From the NCBI GenBank assembly GCA_944739405.2, contig OX123193.2:6518331-6582330 (forward strand): DNA of 64,000 bases, in the 5' to 3' direction. The notes under the pieces are model-generated. The model saw nothing but the letters and a program-made list of their open reading frames with translations, was not told where the DNA came from and searched no databases. Source of the stretch: Euclidia mi (lineage: Eukaryota > Arthropoda > Insecta > Lepidoptera > Erebidae). Shown here piece after piece: positions 1 to 11,065 of this stretch; position 1 is the first letter of the stretch; every line of letters begins with the position of its first letter. Made by a program: the position numbers and the translations under genes.

Positions 1-639
1 CCTCTTTAAATGAGACGCGTAATTTGACGTTATGATTAACCAACTAAGACCAACTGACATTACATGTTGCACGTTCGGTATAAGAAAATATGGTGAGCAT
101 CTCTCTAGTCTAAACGTCCAACCTCTCTGCAAATAATAATACCGTGACAGACCGAGATAATGACATACAGAAATACATAAGAGTAAAAGAGACAAAGATA
201 GCATTTTTTTGTCTTTGTCAGAGTTTTCGTTTTTTTTGTTGGTCACAACTTAATATTGTGACCAAAGAAATATAACCTTAAGACATAGAAGTAACACTAA
301 ATAACAACAGCGGTTGCTATGATTGATATCTTCTTTCTAATGACACATGTAGTATGATAGAAAGAGCTGTCGATAGGTTTAGCAGCACGCTCTTATAGCA
401 GCCTCGTGGTAGGCAAACAGTAGGTAAAACATAGAGTTAGAAAACCGAGTGTTGTTCGTAACAGTGATGATTTATCGATAAATATTTTTGGTCAAATGTC
501 TAACTTTAGTATGTGTCGATATATTTAAGCCGTAGAAGTAAACAACTATTAAAATTGTAATATTGAAATTGTAGTTTTTGCTGTTGACGCCGGACAGTGC
601 TTTGCAAAGACTTGCCAGACAGACAGTAAGTACTAAAAA
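1..639. repeat. 0.64-kb direct duplication, left copy
   Basis: This stretch recurs almost unchanged at 1175-1810, with a few substitutions and short indels. It may continue to the left of the window. Near its right end are a TATA-like block (ATATATTTAAG, about 518-528) and a splice-donor-like ACA/GTAAGTAC at about 624-634. It could therefore be a duplicated promoter and first exon, a duplicated non-coding segment, or a pair of LTR-like repeats. No ORF of interest was found in it. Confidence 0.85.
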
Positions 640-1174
640 ATTTCACGTGTTTAATTGTTCGTTTTAGCCATAAAATCTATTGACAAAAAGTATTCATAAA
701 CTAATGAGCGATGCGTTGCGATGCGATGCTAAGAAACTGTCACTTAGATTATGTATTGTACGAATTATACCAGATTGGCTAATGCGGCAGGCTTTGGCAA
801 TTTGTGTGCGTCGCATCATATCACGTTGCTTGCTATCGCTTACGTTGGACACTGCTTGATTTTTTTAGAGTTGTAGGTAATCCGATTTGTGATCCGCCAG
901 CACAAATGATTCGCCTTTATGTAAATATTAGTACAGCAGTGAACTACTTTGACAACCCAGTTGGCGTGAGTGCAACCGACTGCCACGCCGAAGCTTGCGG
1001 GTACGATTCAGTTTTACATTCATGTCCGATAGTTTGTTTCCGTATTTATCCCTCATTCAAAAAACATCGATATCTCCTTTCACTGTCAAATCCCATCACT
1101 CCTTAATGATGGGATTTGACAGCACGGCTATTTAGAGAATGCAGTCAAAGATATGAGTCTGTAAGGAGTCTAAT
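640..1174. other. Spacer between the two copies of the duplication
   Basis: This 535-bp spacer has no convincing gene. A 100-codon open frame at 804-1106 has no recognisable domain and runs into a hairpin, so I treat it as chance. The spacer does not resemble the interior of an LTR element (no gag or pol). Confidence 0.6.
1083..1122. repeat. Perfect 16-bp inverted repeat (hairpin)
   Basis: CTGTCAAATCCCATCA at 1083-1098 is followed after 8 bases by its exact reverse complement at 1107-1122. It lies between the two copies of the 0.64-kb duplication. No U tract follows, and its function is unknown. Confidence 0.9.
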
Positions 1175-1810
1175 CCTCTTTAAATGAGACACGTAATTTG
1201 ACGTTATGATTAACCAACTAAGACCAACTGACATTACATGTTGCACGTTCGGTATAAGAAAATATGGTGAGCATCTCTCTAGTCTAAACGTCCAACCTCT
1301 CTGCAAATAATAATACCGTGACAGACCGAGATAATGACATACAGAAATACATAAGAGTAAAAGAGACAAAGATAGCATTTTTTGTCTTTGTCAGAGTTTT
1401 CGTTTTTTTTGTTGGTCACAACTTAATATTGTGACCAAAGAAATATAACCTTAAGACAGAAGTAACACTAAATAACAACAGCGGTTGCTATGATTGATAT
1501 CTTCTTTCTAATGACACATGCAGTATGATAGAAAGAGCTGTCGATAGGTTTAGCAGCACGCTCTTATAGCAGCCTCGTAGTAGGCAAACAGTAGATAAAA
1601 CATAGAGTTAGAAAACCGAGTGTTGTTCGTAACAGTGATGATTTATCGATAAATATTTTTGGTCAAATGTCTAACTTTAGTATGTGTCGATATATTTAAG
1701 CCGTAGAAGTAAACAACTATTAAAATTGTAATATTGAAATTGTAGTTTTTGCTGTTGACGCCGGACAGTGCTTTGCAAAGACTTGCCAGACAGACAGTAA
1801 GTACTAAAAA
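1175..1810. repeat. 0.64-kb direct duplication, right copy
   Basis: Second copy of 1-639, keeping the TATA-like block (about 1688-1698) and the ACA/GTAAGTAC motif (about 1796-1806). The copies diverge abruptly after the shared TACTAAAAA, which defines the right boundary. Confidence 0.85.
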
Positions 1811-1954
1811 TAATAATTAATGATTTTGTGCAATAATTATGTAGACATAGCCGGCAATCACGCAGGTGGTGCCAAGGGAGGAGTCCAAATAAAAAATATA
1901 TGACGGACAATAATTAAAACCTCGTTGGCTTAATGGACGTATGTATCAGGAGCA

Positions 1955-2273
1955 TCCAGAGAGTATCGGCAATGAATACAGATTTACATAGAAGCGCAGT
2001 TCTTAAGGATTTTGGGTGCCGATTCTAAGTGGAGACTGTCTCCAGTTTAGTTCGTAAGTAGTTGGCGCCGTTGGCGGTGCTGGCGTCGTTCTCCGTCTCT
2101 CTTGCTCTCGTAGTTAAGATACACAGGAGGAACGTTCGTCTCTCTTGCTCTCGTAGAGACAGCTGAAACAGCGCGACTGCCACGGCGCCAAGCGGCAATT
2201 TGGGTCATGGAAAGTTTGTCTTCAGAGCGCCCATAGGAAATGCGCCTCTATGTAAATATCTGAGCTCCTTGGT
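1955..2273. repeat. Dispersed repeat, copy 1
   Basis: Shares a long stretch with 18455-18727, including the GGCGCCGTTGGCGG and CTCCGTCTCTCTTGCTCTCG blocks and the end CTATGTAAATATCTGAGCTC. This copy carries an extra internal duplication of the TCTCTCTTGCTCTCGTAG block (about 2094-2156). No coding capacity is seen; the class is unknown. Confidence 0.75.
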
Positions 2274-2784
2274 ATCGGTTTCAAATCCACGGCGTGCACC
2301 ATAGATCTAATAAGCCGGTACCGGTTGTCATGAAGGTATTTGACAGTCACAAAAGGTAATCAGAACTCCTCCGTTACTTCCCTATGAGCAGATTTCATAC
2401 AAAATATTATGTCGGCATTTGTATAAAATCTTTTTATCAAATTACATTCCCGCGAGCGAAGTAGCGAGCAAAAGCTGGCAATTTAATAAAATAAAAATAT
2501 AATAGACACAACAATTTTGAAAAACAAACAAAGTTGCTTGCATAACATTTACACACAAACGAGAATTAATTTGAATAAAAATATATTTCAAACTGCGAGT
2601 CCAATTCAGCATTGCACTAAAAACCCAAACGAATTTTAACAATGATTTCATTAATCCTACTGGATAGTTTATAGTATTCTGCGTATTTAAAATATCATTT
2701 TGTTGAAAATGTTAAATTGTAAACTTGACACTACCGAGTCTTTCTGATTTGGACATGAATGAGACATACAAAAAGCAGGGACAT
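2274..2784. other. AT-rich sequence without recognised features
   Basis: No ORF with recognisable content, no RNA gene and no clear repeat was seen here. Confidence 0.5.
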
Positions 2785-2935
2785 GCCTCACGCAAGGTGG
2801 AACGACGTTTTGTTGAGATCGCGGGCAGGGGTTTGATGGGGGGGCTTAAGATAGTCAAGATTGGTTTGGAAGCCCTGAGAGAGGTATATGTTCAGCAGTG
2901 GATTTCTCCTAGGCTAAGATGAATAAGATGATGAT
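2785..2935 (+). pseudogene. 3' end remnant of an RTE-type LINE
   Basis: The + strand reads VEIAGRGLMGGLK...LREVYVQQW and is followed by a GATGATGAT-type tail. It aligns with the C-terminus of the intact RTE ORF at 31596-34712 (VKIAGGGWMRAAQ...LGEAYVQQW). Only about the last 40 codons remain and they are well diverged, so this is an old 5'-truncated insertion. Confidence 0.75.
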
Positions 2936-3139
2936 AGTGCATCAACTTGTTCAATAAATTACTTACCTTTTACCTAATTATGAACTGAATTTCGTGGATT
3001 GCATTGTACATAGCATCTCAAGTGATTAATAAATAACTTGGGTATTGAAGTGTGGCCATGAGTGTTACTTGGTACATGGTTGCATGGGCTGTTTCCGCAA
3101 CTCCACGTCTCTCGTCTATTATGCGTGCGGGTGGGAATG

Positions 3140-3943
3140 ATCTTGTCACTCAAGCCACCCCAGCTCTTCTAGGAAGGCCAGCAGACTCTTGATGTGGCCA
3201 ACTGCTTCCCTCAGGGTGCTGTATCTGGTCATGTGCTGCTACCTATACTGTGCGACGTCAGGGCAGTCGAGGAGCAGGTGAGCTACCGTCTCGACTGCTG
3301 ACATACAGGCTCTGGACAGCGGACTGTCGGTGATACCTATAGTAAATAGCTGTTTATTAAAGAATTCGTGTCCTGTGTAGGCGGCCGTGACTGTCCACAG
3401 TTGTTGTTTGGACAGCCGGAGGATTTGTTTGGCTATCTTACCGTCTACTGCGGGAAGAGCCTCCTTGGCCTGCTTACATGTTTCGTTACCAATCAGGGAC
3501 TGGTTATGCTGGGTCCTGGTTCTATTTCTTACTAGGTTACGATATAACCAGAAGGGAGGAGAATAATGGACTCGGGTCCAACCACCTCTAAAGTGGCCCC
3601 TCTTCTGGCAAGTACGTCGGATGCGTCATTCCCTCTTGAGCCACTGTGGCCCTTAATCCATTTCAGTTTTCATTTGTTTACTTTACCTACCTCTGTTGGC
3701 ATTCATGTGTGAGTGCCGAGGTGATAGTATGGCTTTTGAAAGCTGAAAGGACAGCCTTACTATTTGCCTCTCTCACGTGCCATGATTGCTGTAGCAGCAA
3801 GAATTATGCCTTAACATTCGGCCTGATAGACCGTGTTATAGGCTCCCAGCGGGGCTGCCATGTTGATGTTTAGGTTCTCGGAGAATACTCCTGAACGCGT
3901 ACCTGTATCCGCCTTAGACCCATCTGTGAAGATTGTGAGCTCG
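3140..3943 (-). pseudogene. RNase H and C-terminal region of a decayed LINE
   Basis: Read on the - strand, the sequence contains ELTIFTDGSKADTG (first catalytic Asp of RNase H), later YQAEC (catalytic Glu region), and KWIKGHSGSRGNDASDVLA, which matches the WxxGHxGxxGNExAD end of LINE RNase H domains. A cysteine-containing C-terminal tail follows. Stops (for example directly after QAEC) and frame changes break it. It continues the RT remnant at 3944-4816 in the same orientation. An RNase H after the RT points to an I/R1/Jockey-group LINE; the exact clade is uncertain. Confidence 0.75.
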
Positions 3944-4816
3944 TTACAGTTGGATTTTGTATTTCTTGTCGAACACAAATTGCTTTGGTATTCGGTCGCA
4001 AATGAATTGTGTTAAAGGAACTTCTATGAAGAGTGTATTTAAGTTGCTAGCGTGCGGTGTATTGGTATCTTTCCACAGCTTCAGAGCTCTTAGCCGAACC
4101 GCCGACATCGTGGCTTCCTGTTGTATGAACAGGTGCAATGGAGGCAGGTCCAGCAACATCTCGAGTGCCGCAGTAGGTGTAGTTTTCATGCAGCCCGTGG
4201 CCGCTAGGCATGCAAGTCTTTGAAGCTTTTGAAGCTTGTTGGCGGCCGTTGTTAGGTTGGTCCGAGGCCACCACACTACTGCGCCGTAGCTTATCATCGG
4301 ACATATTATTGTCTTAAAGAGCCATAAGACAATGTTTTGGATCCACTGTAAGAGCATCTGATCCACACCATGCCTGGCTAGAGCGTTGCTTATGCTGGAG
4401 AAGTTTGTCTTGTCGAAGGCTCTTTCTATGTCAATGAAAGTGCCTAGACAGATGCTTTTTGTTGTATAGCAGCTTCTATCTGGTTCACGACCTGATGTAA
4501 GGCCGATTCCATCGATTTCCCTGAACTGTATGCATGTTGGTTGGCATATAGGGGTAAGTGCTTAAGTGACCCACTTCTTAGTTCCCTCTCGCAGAGCCTT
4601 TCCAAGGCTTTAAGCATGAAGGAGGTCAGGCTTATTGGTCTGAAGGACTTTGCATTAGTATAGTCTGTTTTGCCTAGTTTTGGTATGAAAATTGACTTCC
4701 CTCCATCTCTTCGGTACATATCTGAGGGCCAGGCTAGCCCTCATGATTGCCAGAAGTCTTTTACGGACAGGTTCACCCCCATTGTAATAACCCTGGCCAT
4801 CAGTGTTTTCTGTAGT
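3944..4816 (-). pseudogene. Reverse transcriptase remnant of the RNase H-bearing LINE
   Basis: The - strand encodes typical non-LTR RT blocks: FIPKLGKTDYTNAKSFRPIS, then MLKALERL, then FIDIERAFDKT carrying the first catalytic Asp, then ISYGAVVWWPR of the thumb/connection. The palm block with the paired catalytic aspartates is missing. The sequence jumps from LLQWIQNI directly to VLWLFKTIICPMISYGA, which implies an internal deletion. Frameshifts occur near 4440. It is a dead element whose RNase H follows at 3140-3943. Confidence 0.8.
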
Positions 4817-4859
4817 AGTAGGTATTTTATTCAAAGTAACGACATTACAAATTAAAACA

Positions 4860-5137
4860 TTACGAATCTTGAAATTTTACACAGGTAGCTAAACCTTTAA
4901 TCTGACAAATACTTTTGTCGGTACTTTCCATGACAATACGGGACAATTTTGCATATTCAAAACAGCGTCCCACTTAGGGGTCGGCTACCACCGTTATGTT
5001 GAGGGCTCGACAGTCAATTGAACGCAAGATTTTAATTGAGACATAGGGTGACAGGGAAGTTTCAGGACCAAAACGTGTTTGATTAAATCAGACTTTAACG
5101 TTATTGGAATTTTAGGTAATCTGCATGTTTATGACTA
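4860..5137. other. No recognised feature
   Basis: AT-rich flank between the LINE remnant and a SINE. Nothing supportable was seen. Confidence 0.5.
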
Positions 5138-5312
5138 TTATAGTTGACTGCCTCCGTGGTCCAGTGGATAGCGTATGCGACTGCTGATCCGAGGTCCCGG
5201 GTTCGATTCCCGGGTCGGGCAAAAGTGTTACTGCATTTTTCCGAATTCTCAGTAGCGAGCAGCCTCTGCCTACCGGGGCTTCGGAGATATCGTGAGTATA
5301 TAAAAAAAACTA
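5138..5312 (+). mobile_element. tRNA-headed SINE (family 1)
   Basis: The head GCCTCCGTGGTCCAGTGG resembles a pol III box A and GGTTCGATTCC is a canonical box B, 35-40 bp downstream. It recurs at 8437, 18902, 55561, 56836 and 59766, so it is a SINE and not a tRNA gene; the acceptor stem also pairs poorly. This copy has an internal deletion, jumping from the CTCAGTAGC block to the end of the element. Confidence 0.85.
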
Positions 5313-6121
5313 TTATAGTTGCCATGCCTATAGTTTAGAGTGCGTTTCTCTTCGGTTATAAAGTTTTTAAGACTACAGTGATTAGGTTTGCCAAACGACA
5401 GTTGAGCCTCAATTTTATTAATAGGCCTGAACCTAATACTAAAATTGAATCTCTACTGTACACGAAAATTAACTCTAGGTACATATACAAGTCGAATCTA
5501 ATGAAATGCTAGAAGGTGAAATAGAAAACAGTTGTCTTTACAAAACGCAATTAACTTAGGAAAGAATTGCTATTTTTTTCACTTTTAGGGATGAGTATTT
5601 AGATACTTCAAAATTTCCAAATTCATCAATTACATTTTTATTCAAAGAGTACGTACATGTTAAACAGGAATTGAATTCCAACCGTCAAAAGTAATTTGGG
5701 TGTGCTTTAAATATTCGGTCAGTGGAACATAATTATGTGGCGCAAGCTAATTAGCGTTAACTGATAAAATTATAAATTTTAATTAATTTATTGTTCTTCG
5801 GACGATTTTCGGAACGAAAACTGTGAATTAATTAATTGCTCTATTTAATTGTTATATGATAATAATAATTATTTTAATCTGCGAGGTTTGTGATATTAAT
5901 TGCCGGTACGTGTTCCAGAATTCGATTTTCAGGTTAGGCAGCGACTTTTTGTGTGACGTACCTACGTACGTTACACACCTTCACTTTATCGGCCTTTTTC
6001 TATATGATAATTGTCAACTTGACGCAAATTTGTGGGTGGCGAGCCTATAAAAAATATGTAGCTGCGTAGAAAATCAATCGATAAAAAGCTAATAACAAAC
6101 TTCCGGATTTTTTTCTATTGG
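5313..6121. other. No gene recognised
   Basis: AT-rich non-coding sequence. Short open frames have no recognisable content. Confidence 0.5.
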
Positions 6122-6258
6122 CTAGCGGCGAATTTGGAAGTTGTCCGGGTACGCCACTTTTGACAGCTCAATACAATTACCAATATAACCTCGAAGCAAA
6201 GTTGTATTGTAAGCTGTCAAAATTGTCGTACCCGGACAACTTCCAAATTCGCCGCTAG
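6122..6258. repeat. Fold-back with 32-bp perfect outer arms
   Basis: CTAGCGGCGAATTTGGAAGT and the bases after it, to about 6153, are exactly reverse-complemented at about 6227-6258. After a short mismatched patch, a further TTTTGACAGCT block pairs. The whole unit is 137 bp with no coding capacity and no clear target-site duplication. It could be a small MITE or a fold-back element. Confidence 0.85.
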
Positions 6259-6811
6259 AGGCGCGAGGCTAATCTTTGCATCGCCAATTCTATATATATT
6301 TGGACCACATTTTTGTTCCGTACCAGAATTAAACTACACTAGGCGCAATGGAAAATAGCGAAGAGACTGAGTACCTACATTATTGTACCTATGTAGTCAG
6401 AGCGATGCAAAAAAAATATATAAACTGGAACTGGGGCAACCTGAGAAAGTATGACCATTCTTTATTAAAATCTTCAAACAGAACGAAATTGTTGGCAAAT
6501 AAATCTCATTTCTCACTCATCTGTCACTTAAACATGGCACAATAATTTACAAAATAATTCAATGATATCAGTTCGAAACGAGCGATAAATTCAATAGAAC
6601 CGTTGGGTCCAAAATTTACACCAAATAAAACAAGCTTCCCTTTGAAATGTTTATTTATTTTATGTGAACTAAGTTGTAAAGGGCTTGTCAAGCCAACTGG
6701 CTTGAAAAATTCCTCTGACTATTTTAAATGTAGTGAGAATGGAATTAAATGTGAATATTTAGAAATAGCACGATCTTTATTTTCTTATAGTAGGTACCAT
6801 ATTAGGGGAAG
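6259..6811. other. Non-coding, one unsupported small ORF
   Basis: A 65-codon ORF (6348-6545) follows a TATATATA run, but its protein has no recognisable domain. A 72-codon frame at 6603-6821 is equally featureless. I do not call a gene. Confidence 0.4.
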
Positions 6812-7885
6812 GTTGCTATGAATGGACCACCTAACTTTACAACGTCATATCTTAAAAAATATAAGTGACAAAATGAAAGCAGTTTATTATTTTTATTCCA
6901 TGGGACCTTTATTTATAATAATCAAACGCACAAACAATTCGGGCTTATACTTTTTCGTATAAACGAAGAAAACTAAATCTTTGGCTGTTACCTTCTTTGG
7001 ACCATGGGCACCTTCATTGAACTACTAGGTTGCCGTAAATGGACTTCGAGAAATTTGTTCTAGAGGTCCAATCAAGGTAACTTATTAGAATTATGAATTT
7101 GATTAAATAATCATACATTTACGACAAACAAACAAGCTATAGTTATAGTTGGCGTTTTCTTGGACTTTTTGGTTTACTCCATGTAACCTTCGTTTGAGTG
7201 TTACTCTCGGGACTTCATAAATTCTACTAGCTTCATTTAAATCAGCCTTATGTTTTTTCACTGATTCTAGAGCGAGGTTCATGCTAGTTTCATTGTAATA
7301 AAATACCTATATCATTTATATGACGACATTCCAAAATTATTAATTTACCATGTTTTCAAGACCTTTTTTTCATAATCACTGAAGTACTTACTCGGAGCCT
7401 GCGTTAGTAGGTACGTAAGTAAAAAAAAATACAATAGAAAGTTGCTATGCAAGCATAGCAACTTTCTAGTGTATTTTTTTTACTACCGGTCCAACGGCGG
7501 AACTCTCTTGTGGTCCATTGATAGCAACAAGGTATTCGTTTCGTAAATGAAAATCTAAAATTACAAGGACATGATTAGACAAAATTGAAAAACACTCATG
7601 GAATCACAATTAAACTATCTAATATTTCATACCAGTGCACGCAAACAATTATGAGTAGAATGATAGTCACATCAGATTGTTCCGAGTCAAATAATAAGAT
7701 TTTGACCGCCTACAAATACAATCACACACGTAACTCCTCGCCAAGTTGTGCAGCGTCGCTGAGGTTAGAGAGGGGTCCAACTGAACCAACTCGGACTCGT
7801 TTCGACTGGTTTGGGTGGTGCTAGCTTGGATAGATTTGGAAATACCTAGGTGGTCCAATGAAAACGCTGGTCCAATGATCGCGAC
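6812..7885. repeat. Cluster of a 17-bp motif in converging orientation
   Basis: A motif close to GTTRCYNTNNWTGGACC occurs on the + strand at 6812, 6987 and 7029 (last base changed). It occurs as the reverse complement at 7065 and 7512, with looser copies at 7488, 7774, 7852 and 7869. The left copies point one way and the right copies the other. The outermost ones share ATGGACCACCTA / TAGGTGGTCCAAT. This resembles the subterminal repeats of a DNA transposon, but no transposase is visible. Confidence 0.5.
7435..7468. repeat. Perfect 16-bp hairpin with 2-nt loop
   Basis: TAGAAAGTTGCTATGC (7435-7450) and its exact reverse complement (7453-7468) are separated by AA. Pairing continues imperfectly outward through flanking A/T runs to about 7417 and 7484. 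It lies inside the 17-bp motif cluster, and GTTGCTATG is itself half of that motif. Confidence 0.85.
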
Positions 7886-8436
7886 TTTCCCCTATGTATC
7901 ATTTTATATATACTATATGATATTGAGTCATCGCTTCGTAAAGATAGGTACTTACCCAGTTACCCACTATTTACTTCGTGTTCTTTTCGTTTTTTAGCCG
8001 CAACTAGCAACATCGACGCCAACGTAATGAAATTGAGTATGCATGTAGTTTTACATGACACATTGTATTTTTAAACCGTCATCATACGGACTATACCGTT
8101 ACGTATGGAATCTTTCTTCCGTTACGTATGAAACTATACCTAATATTACAAGCAATATATAAGGTGTTGCATCGAAGCAAACGCTTTTTAGCCACTTTTT
8201 CGGTCGTTGCATTTGGTAAAAGGAAAAACAAATAGAGAACGGATTTTTAACGTTTCAGTATTGAAATTTGCTGGCGTCGGTTTTTCCGGTTAATCGGTTA
8301 ACCGGATTACTTGATTTACTTCCCCAACGTATAGTCGCTAGTTTTGTTAGTTGTAGTTTTTAGTGCGAGTGTAGGTATAATTTTATTGTTTTAAGCCGCG
8401 TTTGTACCATGTCATAACATTAAACGCCAAAAATAT
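7886..8436. other. No recognised feature
   Basis: Non-coding sequence. TTCCGTTACGTATG-like repeats near 8095-8135 are the only local regularity seen. Confidence 0.45.
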
Positions 8437-8671
8437 CGTCACGCCTGTATTCTCGAAGGGGTACCTAGGCAGAGGTGTAATAATACACACATATTTCGCC
8501 TTATGAATTTTAGGTCCCACGTAGTAGGGAGCGAGCCTATTGCCTTTAAATCGCTCGACTCCGTGCTGCTACTGATAATTCGGAAAAACTCCGTATCACT
8601 TTTGCGCGACCTGGGAATCGAACCCTCCCGATCAGCAGATTATATGCTCTGCACTAAACCACGGAGGCAGA
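8437..8671 (-). mobile_element. tRNA-headed SINE (family 1)
   Basis: The reverse complement starts CTGCCTCCGTGG, carries GGTTCGATTCC, passes through the CTCAGTAGC-type and GGGACCT blocks, and ends at the CCTCTGCCTA...ACAGGCGTG tail shared with the copies at 18902 and 59766. The head is diverged. Confidence 0.8.
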
Positions 8672-9027
8672 AGCCAAAAAAGAAAACGTAGTAATTATAT
8701 ACATAATATTATGTACCTATGAAATCATAGCCTGCGCCATTGCAAGTAAGAATGACCTAACAAAACCTTCGGACATTGAACCCATTAATAAAAAATAATA
8801 TCATAATTCATTTATAATCACTGTCTCGTGACAAACAACGTGATCATAATTCGTTACAAATAGATTTGTTCATAAATTAGCAAACACGTCACTAATGACC
8901 ATTGACCGGGCGACTAATCGACTAATTTAGTATCTGCGTCGCATTCCGTTGTACTAATGCGACTGGTCGAGTAATATCAGTTAGTCATTATCATCATCGT
9001 AATAGCGTTATCCCAGTTGCAACGAAC

Positions 9028-9119
9028 GGCCTGGTCACGAGATCGGTCTAAGCGGCGAGCGCCATGTACATCGCCCCTGCCGCGCCGCTCGCCGCTTAGA
9101 CCGATCTCGTGACCAGACC
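9028..9119. repeat. GC-rich 34-bp inverted repeat
   Basis: GGCCTGGTCACGAGATCGGT and the bases after it, to 9061, are repeated as the reverse complement at 9086-9119 with one mismatch around a 24-bp loop. It is strikingly GC-rich for its surroundings. No ORF and no terminator-like T run is present. Confidence 0.85.
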
Positions 9120-10021
9120 TTAAGACTTACACCACAGAATAGATAGTTCTTACGAACAGAAGCACCACTTCGCAAACCAATTTAAACAAATGGCGACTCT
9201 TGCTACTAAGCAAGAAAGTGCAATTCAGCTCGCATGAGCATTTAATACCTAACGCGATATTGACCTAACTGTTCCCGCTCTTTTCTAACACATAACGCTG
9301 TCGCTGTCTGGCGCGGAGCGGCGCGCTAGGGTTGTCGACTTGCCGCTGCTACTATAATATTTATTCATCGTCTATCTACCTACTTGACCACGTACCTAAT
9401 AATAAATATTTATACAATAAGTATCCTATCCCACTATTTGAGCTCGTAGAACGAAAACCACAAAAATTCTGGTGGTTTATATTTTCACTATACTAATTCT
9501 TAGTTATTTCCTAAACGCGTAGACCGATTTACATGACTCAAACAGATAAAATGGTTTTTGAACTAGACCTTTAATTTGACACCATAATCGTTGAGATATC
9601 TCAACAAATAAAAAGTACAATTTTCAAGTTGCTCTCGTAAAATAAATAAAATCAAAATTTCAAGTTGCTTCCGACACACATCCGTTAAATGAGCAATACT
9701 TCGCACCAGACTTGTGATGTGAACATTTTTGTTGTTCACTATTAAAATTCACGTTATTAGCTAGCCCTGCGCGCGAGCGGTGACGACGCGGCTTGGAAGC
9801 CGCGCCAAAGTGTAGGCACTTATCGCTGTAGGTACGGCCGAGTGAAGGAGGCCTGCTTACACGCCTTGGACTCCGCGCACTTGTTTACCAGATTAGACAG
9901 AATATCAGCTTTTCCAAAGAGCGACTACTGTTTGACCTCCGTAACTGAAAGACTTAGTGATATTCCATGGTTTATACAACTGTTTATTTTAAGGGTTCTA
10001 ACTCCCCGTAATCTTATACTA
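9120..10021. other. Non-coding; part of a dispersed repeat
   Basis: About 9885-10015 resembles 55850-55985 (shared CAGAATATYAGCTTT and AAAGAGCG, then GACCTCCG and CTCCCC blocks), so it is an old dispersed repeat. No gene was seen. Confidence 0.5.
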
Positions 10022-10200
10022 CTTACATAAAGCTGCAGAGTTTATTTGTTTGTTTGGTTGAACGCGCTCATCTCAGAAACTACTGGTCCAATTTGAAAAA
10101 TTCTTTCAGTGTTTGATAGCCCACTTGCCGAAGAAGGCTATAGGCTATATAACATCACGCTATGAGCCACGGGAGCGGAGCAGTAGTCTTAAATAACGCG
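10022..10200 (+). mobile_element. Helitron-like non-autonomous fragment
   Basis: Contains TTTGTTTGTTTGGTTGAACG, GAAAAATTCTTTCAGTG and GGCTATAGGCTATATAACAT, also found in both arms of the large inverted repeat (20222-20395 and 21359-21532). I recall such sequences as typical of lepidopteran non-autonomous Helitrons; the class assignment is inference. Confidence 0.5.
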
Positions 10201-10269
10201 GTTGTAACCGCGGGCTCATCTATGACAGTGAAAGATCTTCATGACAGCCGGAACCGACGTTCAGCATGC

Positions 10270-10386
10270 TCTCCGAGATATGGGACAAGCGATAATTAAC
10301 AATGGTGTGCGAGGTGCGCCATGGATTCGAAACCCGATACCCTCGGCATGGCAGTCTGTTAATATCTCCACTAGGCTATCGCTTCT
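10270..10386 (-). mobile_element. tRNA-headed SINE (family 2), head fragment
   Basis: The reverse complement reads GCGATAGCCTAGTGGAGATA (box A-like), then GGGTTTCGAATCC (box B-like), then the GATAATTAACAATG-type body. It matches the head of the complete copy at 45294-45598. Confidence 0.75.
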
Positions 10387-11065
10387 TAAGTAATATCAAT
10401 TATTTTAAAACGAGAATAATTTACTATATAGTAGTCACAAGTTGACGCATACAATCTGCTGCAAAGAGGTATTGAATCGTGGAAACTCTTACTGGGAACT
10501 CACTGGGTCACCGCCATTGAAGTGAATGAAAATTACATATCGGGGACTCCAGTCGACGTTATGTATTATAAATGCTGCGTGTTTACATCTATTAGAAGGA
10601 CATTATATTTCTGACTAAACAAGTCCATTTAAGGGACAGCTCCTTATGTGTTGAAAAATTCTTTAATGTCAACCGCTTTTAAAAGAACGCATTACAGTAC
10701 TAAAGTTTCGCCCGCAACGGATTAATTTCAGAAGTAATTACAATAATAAGCGCAGCGGATTCATCGGGACAAGTAGCTCAGCCTCTTAGTTTAGCTATTC
10801 ACAATAAACATTTATATTATGATGTGACCGTTTATAATATTGATGTTTTGAATTTAGTTATTATGCCCACAGACAGAAAACGTGAAATGGTTTAAGCTTT
10901 CCCGACTGAGACACATTTTTGATACACCACGGTCGATGTAAGCAGGCCGGAACGTAAAGACAAGAAAGGGTTTTAGGTAATTCTCTTAAAAGTTCCAACG
11001 CGATGAACAACTGTCAACAAACATAGTACATGATCAGTAATTTATACTCATTTAATCACTCATCC
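10387..11065. other. No recognised feature
   Basis: Non-coding sequence without recognisable genes or strong repeats. Confidence 0.45.

Noticed and set aside
1..1810. LTR retrotransposon
   Set aside because: The direct repeats lack TG...CA ends that I could confirm, and the 535-bp interior has no gag, pol or primer-binding site.
5146..5219. A tRNA gene at the SINE head
   Set aside because: Box A and box B are good, but the acceptor stem does not pair well and the head recurs with the same downstream body at several places, so it is a SINE.
6348..6545. Small gene after a TATATATA run
   Set aside because: 65 codons with no recognisable domain and no supporting splice or conservation signal.
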